Shown piece after piece: positions 1-6,104 of a DNA stretch of 8,085 nucleotides (within the stretch, counting starts at the first letter, position 1; every line of letters begins with the position of its first letter). This DNA is from JBCCEV01 sp039030125. Its GTDB lineage: Bacteria > Pseudomonadota > Gammaproteobacteria > Ga0077536. Under the pieces are notes generated by a model that was not told the DNA's origin, did not search any database, and was given only the letters and a program-made list of their open reading frames with translations. The DNA is taken from contig JBCCEV010000175.1 of assembly GCA_039030125.1 (NCBI GenBank), positions 1 to 8,085 on the forward strand, written 5' to 3'. The translations under genes and the position numbers were made by a program.

Positions 1-1
1 A

Positions 2-130
2 CAACTATCAGTGCCGCTCGCTGCCGGTGAAAACCATTACGCGCGCTTTGATTTCGAACGCGTGCGCGACGATGGCGCGATTACGATCTGGCAGCCGGAC
101 GAGAATCTGCCTTATCCCGCTTTACGGTGA
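2..130 (+). pseudogene. 3' remnant of an enolase-superfamily (mandelate racemase/muconate lactonizing type) gene, partial at window edge
   Basis: The frame is open from base 2 to a TGA at 128-130 and continues to the left of the window. The 42 visible residues contain PLAAGENHYARFDFERV followed by DDGAITIWQPD. In the MR/MLE branch of the enolase superfamily these are the end of the barrel strand carrying a metal-ligand Glu (the GE) and the following strand carrying the catalytic-dyad Asp (QPD). In intact members roughly 100 more residues follow, including the dyad His and a later Glu. Here only nine residues (ENLPYPALR) follow before the stop, so the encoded enzyme should lack its general base and be inactive. 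No frame in 131-384 restores the missing barrel; only a short frame-1 string VIPGPGYV (127-150) recalls the PGLG tail common at the C-terminus of these proteins. That would fit an internal deletion plus frameshift. Family assignment rests on motif recall from a short fragment; the N-terminal part is not visible. Confidence 0.6.
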
Positions 131-171
131 TCCCTGGCCCGGGTTACGTGTGAGGGGAGTTAGGCTCGGGG

Positions 172-193
172 AAAAGGGCGCTGTCCCTTTTTT
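172..193 (+). terminator. Rho-independent terminator downstream of the enolase-family remnant
   Basis: AAAAGGG (172-178) pairs perfectly with CCCTTTT (185-191) around a six-base loop CGCTGT, and the T-run extends to 193. It lies about 40 nt after the stop at 130, where a terminator for the upstream gene would be expected. It may also belong to the same repeat-like hairpin family as the element at 1344-1364 (A-run, G-run, short centre, C-run, T-run). Confidence 0.55.
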
Positions 194-220
194 GATACCA
201 TCCGCAAAATCCGCGCTCGG

Positions 221-240
221 CTCGTTGTTCCATAAACGAG
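221..240. repeat. Short dyad: CTCGTT / AACGAG with 8-nt spacer
   Basis: CTCGTT (221-226) is the exact reverse complement of AACGAG (235-240), separated by GTTCCATA. It sits between the terminator at 172-193 and the next gene at 385. It could be an operator half-site pair or a small hairpin, but six-base arms also occur by chance. Confidence 0.25.
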
Positions 241-318
241 ACAGCTAATGCTCGAAGCTATTTACGTGCGCCTTAGCAACGAGATCCACTGCGGCGGAGC
301 AGAATTAAAAAGTAATGG

Positions 319-341
319 GAAAAGTGTCAGATTTATTTTTT
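319..341 (+). repeat. AT-rich GTCAGA motif upstream of the PNPOx-like gene
   Basis: This stretch runs from GAAAAGTGTCAGA (319-331) into TTTATTTTTT (332-341). It shares the A-run, GTCAGA core and T-run layout with the minus-strand reading of the hairpin at 1344-1364. From memory, such motifs are scattered in many gammaproteobacterial genomes between genes and often near REP-associated or IS200-like transposases; no transposase is present here. The local AT-richness could also contribute promoter function for the gene at 385, but no convincing -35/-10 pair was seen. A TTG that could extend the following ORF (340-342) lies at its right edge. Confidence 0.4.
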
Positions 342-374
342 GCCCGGTGTATCCCATCGCGACCGGGTGCCCAC

Positions 375-378
375 AGGA
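375..378 (+). promoter_or_regulatory. Ribosome binding site (AGGA) fixing the start at 385
   Basis: AGGA lies six bases before the ATG at 385-387. The longer reading frame would need the TTG at 340-342 inside an AT-rich repeat with no SD in front of it, so this site favours the ATG at 385. Confidence 0.55.
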
Positions 379-384
379 TCACTC

Positions 385-1344
385 ATGACCGACGACGATA
401 ATACACAAACCACCGATCCCTTTTTCCACGAAGGCGAAATCGCCTGCCAATCTGAAGCGGGTGTAGATACGCAAGCCTACGAGCGTCTCGTCTCGAGGCA
501 CTTCACGCATGCTGTGCGTCATAGCGATGTAGCCATGATCGCGCAAAATACATTTTCAGTTGCAGCGACGATTGATGAGCAAGGGCGCCCCTGGGTCTCG
601 CCCCTCGTCGCGCAATCCAAACCCTTGTTCGAGATACGCGGAGCGAAGGTGATTGACGTTTCCGCGGCTGACATCGCTGGCGATCCCTTGGTCAACAATA
701 TTCGAGGCTCATCGAAATTGGGCGTGTTGTTTCTCGATCTCGCAAACCGTCGTCGAGCAAAGTCCATGGGTAGTGCGCAAGCCAATGGCTCCGGATCAAT
801 CGAATACCACATCGAGCGCTACTTTGGACTTTGTCCTAAATATATATTTAGGAGAAGACACTCCTTGGGCCAAACGCCCAACGAGACTTCCGCACAACGG
901 AGTTTTGAAGACAATAGACTGTCGGAGGAGAATAGGACGCAACTCGCCGAAGCGGATACCGTGTTTTTAGGCAGCTACTCGCAGCACGGCCCCGACGCCA
1001 CGTTGCGAGGCGGGCCAAGGGGATTCATCAGCACTACAGATCACAAAACACTTAACATCCCCGACTATCTGGGTAACGGCATGTTTAATACGCTGGGAAA
1101 CCTCAGGCTGGACAACAGACTAGCGTTGATGAACATCAGCTTTAGAACCGGGGAGACGATCCTTATCACGGGCGCTGCATCGGTTCACGAGGCGCCGAAA
1201 ACGGACGAACTGGCAGTGCGAACAATCCAGCTCGTCGTTGATCATGTGATCACAACGTCCGTAAATTTCGGTGAGTGGGAAGATTTAGAGGAATTTCCTC
1301 ATGCGCCGGGTTTGGTTAACCCACTGACACCGATGCTATCGTAA
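385..1344 (+). CDS. Pyridoxamine 5'-phosphate oxidase-related FMN-binding split-barrel protein
   Basis: A 319-residue cytoplasmic protein with no signal peptide or membrane segment. It begins with FFHEGEIACQSEAGV (residues 13-27), close to the FHEGE...Q..AG opening of the predicted flavin-nucleotide-binding PNPOx-like family. A first split-barrel half (about 45-155) contains DEQGRPWVSPL (64-74), LDLANRRRAKSMG (118-129) and FGLCPKYIFRR (147-157); the last corresponds to the family FGNCPKYIQ.R signature. A second half (about 185-270) contains PDYLGNGMFNTLGN (226-239) and ILITGAASV (259-267). These proteins bind FMN and are presumed oxidoreductases, but most have no assigned substrate. The GxPGF segment of the first half is degenerate (SKPLFEI), and no ferredoxin or reductase domain is fused. 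The ATG is chosen over an upstream TTG because AGGA sits six bases ahead. GC is near 50 % in sampled stretches, below the ~60 % of the operon to its right, so recent acquisition is possible. It converges on the hyu operon and is not co-transcribed with it. Confidence 0.8.
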   Translation: MTDDDNTQTTDPFFHEGEIACQSEAGVDTQAYERLVSRHFTHAVRHSDVAMIAQNTFSVAATIDEQGRPWVSPLVAQSKPLFEIRGAKVIDVSAADIAGDPLVNNIRGSSKLGVLFLDLANRRRAKSMGSAQANGSGSIEYHIERYFGLCPKYIFRRRHSLGQTPNETSAQRSFEDNRLSEENRTQLAEADTVFLGSYSQHGPDATLRGGPRGFISTTDHKTLNIPDYLGNGMFNTLGNLRLDNRLALMNISFRTGETILITGAASVHEAPKTDELAVRTIQLVVDHVITTSVNFGEWEDLEEFPHAPGLVNPLTPMLS

Positions 1345-1364
1345 AAAGGGGTCTGACCCCTTTT
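1344..1364. terminator. Bidirectional hairpin terminator between convergent genes
   Basis: AAAAGGGGTC (1344-1353) and GACCCCTTTT (1355-1364) are exact reverse complements around a single T at 1354, giving an eight-pair stem with a five-base loop. The hairpin begins at the last base of the PNPOx-like stop codon and lies three bases past the hyuA stop (1368-1370). On the minus strand it is followed by five Ts and on the plus strand by four, so it suits termination of both transcripts and somewhat better that of the minus-strand operon. Its minus-strand core GGGGTCAGACCCC resembles the motif at 319-341. Confidence 0.75.
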
Positions 1365-1367
1365 AGG

Positions 1368-3431
1368 CTAGTTGGGAATCCGGATCTGAAAATCGCCGTA
1401 CGCGTTGACGCTCAACACGTGCCCTGGAAAAACCACCACCGTGGTGGTCGCGAGTTCAACCACTGCGGGGCCATCGAGCACCATGCCTGGATGCAGCGCT
1501 TCACCATTGAAGATAGGTGTGTCGCGAAATCCGTTCTCCTCCGGAAAGTAGAGTGGTCTCGCGCCGATCTGGGCAGAACCCGGGTCAGGATCGCCCAGCG
1601 CCTGCGCTTCAAGATCCAGCGGCGGCAACTTACCGGTTGCCGTGAGGCGCCAACCATTCATGTCGACCGGCATCTCGCGCAGGCAATAGGTATAGAGGCG
1701 TTCGTGGGTATCGTGGAAACCCCCGGCCATGCGCTCGACATCCGCAGGCGCCAACTTACCGCCCGGGATAGGCACGATGATTTCGTGGGTCTGGTAGGGA
1801 TACTTCGCATCGGCAAAACGCGTGAGCTCGATCTCGTCCTCGTTAAACCCTTGCTCCATGAGCGCATCGCGAGCGCGCCCCTCCATGTCGTCATAGATCT
1901 CGTTCAACGCATCGATATCGAGGTTTGCGGTATCCATGGGCCGAGTCGTGAGATACGTTTGACTCACGTCCGCCGCCAGCATGCCGAAGGCGCATAGACC
2001 GCCAGCGACAGTCGGGCAAATGGCATTGCTCACGCCAAGTTCTTGCGCAATTTTCGCGGCATGCATGCCACCGGCGCCGCCGCCGACGATCACGGTGTAG
2101 CCTCGTGGGTCCACCCCACGCATTACCGAAACGGCGCGCATCGCGCCAACCATTTCCGTGTTCACGATCCGGTAAATGGCGGCCGCGGTTTCCACAACGT
2201 CCATACCTAGCGGCGTACCAACACTGGCTAACGCCTCATGCGCGGCATCAACGTCGAGCGCCATGCGCCCGCCAAGGAAGTTCTCGGCATTGATGTAGCC
2301 CAGCACCAAATTCGCATCGGTCACGGTGGGCTCAGTACCACCCTGCCCATAACAAGCAGGCCCCGGAGAGGCGCCGGCACTGTGTGGCCCCACCCGCAAC
2401 ATGCCGCCGGAATCGATCCAGGCAATGCTGCCGCCGCCAGCCCCAATCGAATGCACGTCGACACTGGCCAATCCGATCGGATAGCCATCGAGCTCCATGT
2501 CCGTGCTCATCGGGATGTTGCCATCGACCAACATACTCACTTCGAAGCTCGTGCCGCCCATCTCAACGAGCATTGCGTCTTTTTGCCCTGATCGGGCGGC
2601 GATGAAACGGCTGGCCGGCGGTCCGGCGGCGGGCCCGGAGTGCACGGCTAGCACCGGCCGGCGTTCGATTTCTTCAACCCGCGCCGCGCCACCGGTGACC
2701 TGCATGATCAAAAGATCCTTGCTAAAGCCATGCTCACGAAAAAAGCGCGCAATGTGAGTGAGGTAATCGCCTATGGCGGGACCGACATAGGCGCTCAGCA
2801 CGGTGGCGCAGGCCCGCGGGTATTCCCGGATCCGAGGCAGGATATCGCTGCTCAGCGCGACGTAAGCCTCTGGCATCTCCGTGGCGATAATTTCCCTAAT
2901 GCGCGTCTCGTGCTCGGGATTGACCATCGACCACATCAGCGAGACGGCTACTGAGTGGACATCGTTGGCCTTGAAATGCGCGAGCGCGCCGCGCACGTCA
3001 TCCTCACTCAACGCGCTTTCGACCTCGCCGGTATACAAGATCCGCTCGTCAACCCCGAGGCGCAAATGACGGGGGATCAGGGGCTCCGGCGGCGCGAGCT
3101 TGACGTCGTAGCGGTCGGGTTTATGACCATCGCGCAAATAGAGAATGTCGCGAAACCCTTCGGTGTGCAGGATCCCAAGCTTGGGACCGCTGCGATTGAT
3201 CACCGTGTTGGTTGCGATCGTGGTGCCATGAATAATGTGATCGCACCCACCGATGAATTCATCGATCGGCATATCACTGCGCGCGGCGAGCTGGCGAACG
3301 CCTTCGAACACCGCTTCCTCGGGCGCGGCAGGCGTACTTGGTGTTTTCCACACCTGGACCTCGCCGGTGGTGCTCACCAAAATAAAATCGGTGAACGTAC
3401 CCCCGATATCGATACCCAAACGCATGCCCAT
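1368..3431 (-). CDS. Hydantoinase/oxoprolinase family protein, subunit A (HyuA-type, ATP-binding)
   Basis: A 687-residue protein of usual family length. HyuA proteins form, with a HyuB partner, ATP-dependent amidohydrolases or carboxylases (N-methylhydantoinase, 5-oxoprolinase, caprolactamase, acetone and acetophenone carboxylase). This subunit holds the acetate/sugar-kinase-like fold that phosphorylates the substrate. Visible motifs: IDIGGTFTD (7-15, phosphate 1), HGTTIATNTVI (69-79), HSGPAAGP (264-271), EMGGTSFEV (290-298, phosphate 2), GAGGGSIAW (330-338), GPHSAGASPGPACYG (348-362) and GGGAGGMHA (450-458). An acetone-carboxylase-like C-terminal region follows from about 510. No signal peptide or membrane helix is seen. 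The phosphate-2 motif has Glu (297) where many members have Asp. The gene is the last of the operon, 30 nt after hyuB. The ATG at 3431 has only a weak upstream GAAAG; an ATG two codons later (3425) is equally possible. Substrate cannot be told from sequence, so no specific symbol is given. Confidence 0.9.
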   Translation of the reverse strand: MGMRLGIDIGGTFTDFILVSTTGEVQVWKTPSTPAAPEEAVFEGVRQLAARSDMPIDEFIGGCDHIIHGTTIATNTVINRSGPKLGILHTEGFRDILYLRDGHKPDRYDVKLAPPEPLIPRHLRLGVDERILYTGEVESALSEDDVRGALAHFKANDVHSVAVSLMWSMVNPEHETRIREIIATEMPEAYVALSSDILPRIREYPRACATVLSAYVGPAIGDYLTHIARFFREHGFSKDLLIMQVTGGAARVEEIERRPVLAVHSGPAAGPPASRFIAARSGQKDAMLVEMGGTSFEVSMLVDGNIPMSTDMELDGYPIGLASVDVHSIGAGGGSIAWIDSGGMLRVGPHSAGASPGPACYGQGGTEPTVTDANLVLGYINAENFLGGRMALDVDAAHEALASVGTPLGMDVVETAAAIYRIVNTEMVGAMRAVSVMRGVDPRGYTVIVGGGAGGMHAAKIAQELGVSNAICPTVAGGLCAFGMLAADVSQTYLTTRPMDTANLDIDALNEIYDDMEGRARDALMEQGFNEDEIELTRFADAKYPYQTHEIIVPIPGGKLAPADVERMAGGFHDTHERLYTYCLREMPVDMNGWRLTATGKLPPLDLEAQALGDPDPGSAQIGARPLYFPEENGFRDTPIFNGEALHPGMVLDGPAVVELATTTVVVFPGHVLSVNAYGDFQIRIPN

Positions 3432-3461
3432 AGTCAGACTTTCACGCGCGCGCGGATGGCG

Positions 3462-5411
3462 CTAAAGGGTGGAGTCGGCGTCTTCGGGCGGGCGCGGGTT
3501 CAGTACGTACTCATCGTTGGGTCCAAGCAGCGAGCGAAAATAAGTCGCTGCGTTGGGCCCCGGCGGGTCGATAGGCACGATGGATTGCTCGGCGCGCATT
3601 TCGCCTCGAAGGTTCACGGTCGCGGTTTCATCGACATCAAAGGTATCGGCGTGAAACACCACGCCATACTCACTGCGAGCCGCATCAACACTGACGAAAT
3701 CATCACGCGTGTCAGCGGCAACCTTGGCTGTGGGCCGCTCCAGCGGGTTGCCGTAGCCGCCACCGCCGGTTGATACCGCACACCAGGTCTGGCCTTCATG
3801 CACGCGAAAATACGAAAACGCGCTGACGACATATTTGGAGCCATCGCCATCTTCGCGATACAGCGCGCCACCGTCACCCGGCTTGCCGCCGAACAAACCG
3901 AACGGCGGGTTCGACATGCCATCACCATAGCCATAGTTATCGATTTGGCCGGTGCCTCTGGGCGTTAGCCGAAAATTCAATCCCGGACCGCCACAAAATT
4001 CTCCCGCCCCCATCGAATCGGTGCGCACCTGATACTCGCGTACCATCAGTGGAAAGTGCAGCTCGATGATCTCGATCGGCGCGAACCTTAAGCCGCCGAC
4101 TGTACCTGGCGTCACCATAAACGGCCAGCCATCAGCAACCGACGATGCACCGCCACCCGAGCTGCCATTAAACAGGATCACACCGAAAGGTTTCTCAACC
4201 TCCGCGCGCCGATCAATGCCGGTGGTCACGCAGTTGGGTGTTACATGACCACAACCGGCAACCGCCTTATCGGGGATCGCTTGCGCCAAACACTTCCAGA
4301 CCGCATCGGTAATGGCATCGGCCGGAACAATCGTTGCGGCCGCCGTCGGCGCCGGCCACTCGGCATTCACAATGGTGCCCTTCGGCGCCTTAACGTCAAT
4401 GTGCTGCAAGCACCCTTCGTTGTGCGGGATGGTCGGGTCGATGCACATCAAGATTGCGGTCGACACCGAGTTGCGACATGTTGCCCAACCGGCATTAACA
4501 CCGCCACGCCCTTGAGGATCGGAGCCCGCAAAATCCGCGCTCACCCGATGACCGTCGATGGTTAGCTTGCAACGGATCGCAATATCCGTGCGTCCATAGC
4601 CGTCCGAATCGACCCACGCCTCGGACTCGTAAACACCGTCGGGCCAGCTCGCAATCTCATCGCGAGTACGGCGGTCGGCATAGTCAATGATCTCATTTGA
4701 GAATAGCCGCAGGGTTTCAGGACCCCAAGTGTCAAGCAACTCAAGCAAGCGCTTGCACCCGGTTTTAGCCGAGCCGATCTGAGACATGAGATCGCCATAG
4801 ACAAAATCCCTGTAACGAACGTTCTCCAGGAGAAAGTTGACCACGTCTTTTCGGATCACGCCGCGGTCGGCGATCTTGAGCGGCGAGATCTGTAAGCCCT
4901 CGCTCCAGATGTCCGTTGCATAGGTTGGGACGCTGGTGCGATAGGACGAACCGATGTCCATGTGGTGGCCAGTCGCCGCCGACCAGAACAGGTGCTCACC
5001 TTCGTAAAAGATTGGCATCGCGATCACGAAATCGCCAACGTGCGTATTCCCGTAATAAGCACTGTTAAGCAAGATCACATCGCCATCATTGAGCTCCTCA
5101 GGTCCAAAGAACTTCGCGATCTCGCCAATCGCCACGGGCTGCGCATTCACGTGAATAGGTAACCCATCAAGCACACACAGCGCGTTCGGTGGGATACCAG
5201 CATCGTAGACAGCACAGGAAAAATCGCGCGCTTCGGCAATGATGGACGACCACGCGGAGTACTCAAACGTCAAAGACATCTCTTTAACGATGGCATTCAA
5301 CGCGTTGTAGACCACCGCGAATGTTGTGGGGTCGAGCATGCCGGCGCGACCGTGCGCGCTGTTTGCTTCTACCGCCGGCTTGGCGGCAACCTCTTTAGTA
5401 ACTGAGCTCAC
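3462..5411 (-). CDS. Hydantoinase/oxoprolinase family protein, subunit B (HyuB-type)
   Basis: A 649-residue partner of the adjacent HyuA-type protein. HyuB subunits carry the metal site and complete the ATP-driven cleavage (or carboxylation) of the substrate activated by HyuA. Recognisable blocks: MLDPTTFAVVYNAL...IVKEM (25-45, the usual family N-terminus), ARDFSCAVYD (61-70), GDVILLNSAYYGNTHVGD (110-127), ATGHHMDIG (146-154), LENVRYRDFVYGDL (195-208), DFAGSDPQGRGGVN (293-306) and STGGGGYGNP (547-556). Asp63, His124, Asp127 and His149/150 are plausible metal ligands by comparison with the family (inference). The block at 116-124 differs from the common NDPY.GGTH. The start is a GTG with AGG eight bases upstream, overlapping the end of the previous gene; it adds about 24 residues before the conserved MLDP. 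The internal ATG (5339) would give a more typical N-terminus but has no visible SD. The gene follows the hydrolase by 12 nt, which suggests translational coupling. Confidence 0.9.
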   Translation of the reverse strand: MSSVTKEVAAKPAVEANSAHGRAGMLDPTTFAVVYNALNAIVKEMSLTFEYSAWSSIIAEARDFSCAVYDAGIPPNALCVLDGLPIHVNAQPVAIGEIAKFFGPEELNDGDVILLNSAYYGNTHVGDFVIAMPIFYEGEHLFWSAATGHHMDIGSSYRTSVPTYATDIWSEGLQISPLKIADRGVIRKDVVNFLLENVRYRDFVYGDLMSQIGSAKTGCKRLLELLDTWGPETLRLFSNEIIDYADRRTRDEIASWPDGVYESEAWVDSDGYGRTDIAIRCKLTIDGHRVSADFAGSDPQGRGGVNAGWATCRNSVSTAILMCIDPTIPHNEGCLQHIDVKAPKGTIVNAEWPAPTAAATIVPADAITDAVWKCLAQAIPDKAVAGCGHVTPNCVTTGIDRRAEVEKPFGVILFNGSSGGGASSVADGWPFMVTPGTVGGLRFAPIEIIELHFPLMVREYQVRTDSMGAGEFCGGPGLNFRLTPRGTGQIDNYGYGDGMSNPPFGLFGGKPGDGGALYREDGDGSKYVVSAFSYFRVHEGQTWCAVSTGGGGYGNPLERPTAKVAADTRDDFVSVDAARSEYGVVFHADTFDVDETATVNLRGEMRAEQSIVPIDPPGPNAATYFRSLLGPNDEYVLNPRPPEDADSTL

Positions 5412-5423
5412 TGGCAGAGCCTG

Positions 5424-6080
5424 TTAGGCGACCTGGGTCGATGGTATTGGCAATTGTTTAAGGCCGTCGAGTGCGGTTTCCAAACTCCACACCGCACCCC
5501 AACCCATCTCGCACATCTTCACCGCCGGTTCGTGCAGATCAGGCACGGTCGTACCGCAGCAATCCTCGATCATGATGGTTTTGTAGTCACGGTACATGGC
5601 GTCTTTAATGGTCCCGGCAACGCATTGATTGGTCAACACACCAGACACCATCACCGTTTCGATCGCGAGCGCGCGCATGATGGTTTCAAGCTCGGTATTA
5701 AAGAACGCACTTAAACGGCGCTTATCAACCAGCCATTCATCAGGCAAAACTTCATATTCGTCATAAACGCCGTGGCCCCATGACCCCACCCTGAAACCAC
5801 CGCCGTGGAGAAACGGCCGCGTATCCCAGAACACACCAGCGTCAATTTCGTTGTGCAGACCATGCGTCGTCCAGATCACCGGCACCGATTTCTCGCGCGC
5901 CCCGGCAAGCAACTTCTTAGTCGGCTCAATCACGCGCTGCATGTGCGTAATGTCGACACCGCTCTTGGCATACCAGCCGTCATTAGCCAGCACATCATTT
6001 TGCAGGTCAATAAGAATGATCGCGGTGTGGTTCGGCACCAGCGACCAATCTGGGGGGGTGAAAGGTGTTGAGTTGGACAT
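5424..6080 (-). CDS. Isochorismatase-family cysteine hydrolase (probable amidohydrolase)
   Basis: A 218-residue single-domain cytoplasmic enzyme. The catalytic triad is clear: Asp25 in ILIDLQND, Lys120 in VDKRRLSAFF and Cys153 in GVLTNQCVAGT. The Lys-to-Cys interval of 33 residues is what I recall for N-carbamoylsarcosine amidohydrolase, biuret hydrolase and RutB. The segment FFNTELETIMRALAI (126-140) follows the F.T.L..xLR pattern of this group. These enzymes cleave C-N bonds of amides, ureas or carbamoyl compounds through a Cys thioester. True isochorismatases lack this triad, so an amidase role is preferred. Lying between a flavin oxidoreductase and hyuB, it could act on the carbamoyl or amide product of ring opening (as the carbamoylsarcosine enzyme does after N-methylhydantoinase), or directly after the flavin enzyme in RutAB style. 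The ATG is supported by GGGAG at 6089-6093, eight bases upstream. The exact substrate is unknown. Confidence 0.88.
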   Translation of the reverse strand: MSNSTPFTPPDWSLVPNHTAIILIDLQNDVLANDGWYAKSGVDITHMQRVIEPTKKLLAGAREKSVPVIWTTHGLHNEIDAGVFWDTRPFLHGGGFRVGSWGHGVYDEYEVLPDEWLVDKRRLSAFFNTELETIMRALAIETVMVSGVLTNQCVAGTIKDAMYRDYKTIMIEDCCGTTVPDLHEPAVKMCEMGWGAVWSLETALDGLKQLPIPSTQVA

Positions 6081-6104
6081 AATTAAAGCTCCCGGTTACC
6101 GCAC

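Noticed and set aside
27..248. 73-codon + strand frame overlapping the enolase-family remnant
   Set aside because: The overlapping frame from base 2 carries clear family motifs; this one runs through the terminator hairpin and resembles nothing known to me.
340..384. Upstream TTG extension of the PNPOx-like ORF
   Set aside because: The TTG lies at the edge of an AT-rich repeat with no SD, whereas the ATG at 385 has AGGA at proper spacing and the conserved domain begins soon after.
1432..1448. Palindrome ACCACCAC-C-GTGGTGGT near the end of hyuA
   Set aside because: It encodes the Thr-Thr-Thr-Val-Val-Val run of HyuA, and triplet repetition of ACC and GTG codons explains the symmetry; too far inside the gene to be its terminator.
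1419..1997. 192-codon + strand open frame antisense to hyuA
   Set aside because: Fully inside a well-supported gene on the other strand; the translation is rich in Arg and His without recognisable motifs.
2955..3773. 272-codon + strand open frame spanning the hyuA/hyuB junction
   Set aside because: It lies antisense to two strongly supported genes, shows no family motif and is explained by stop-poor GC-rich codons opposite a real frame.
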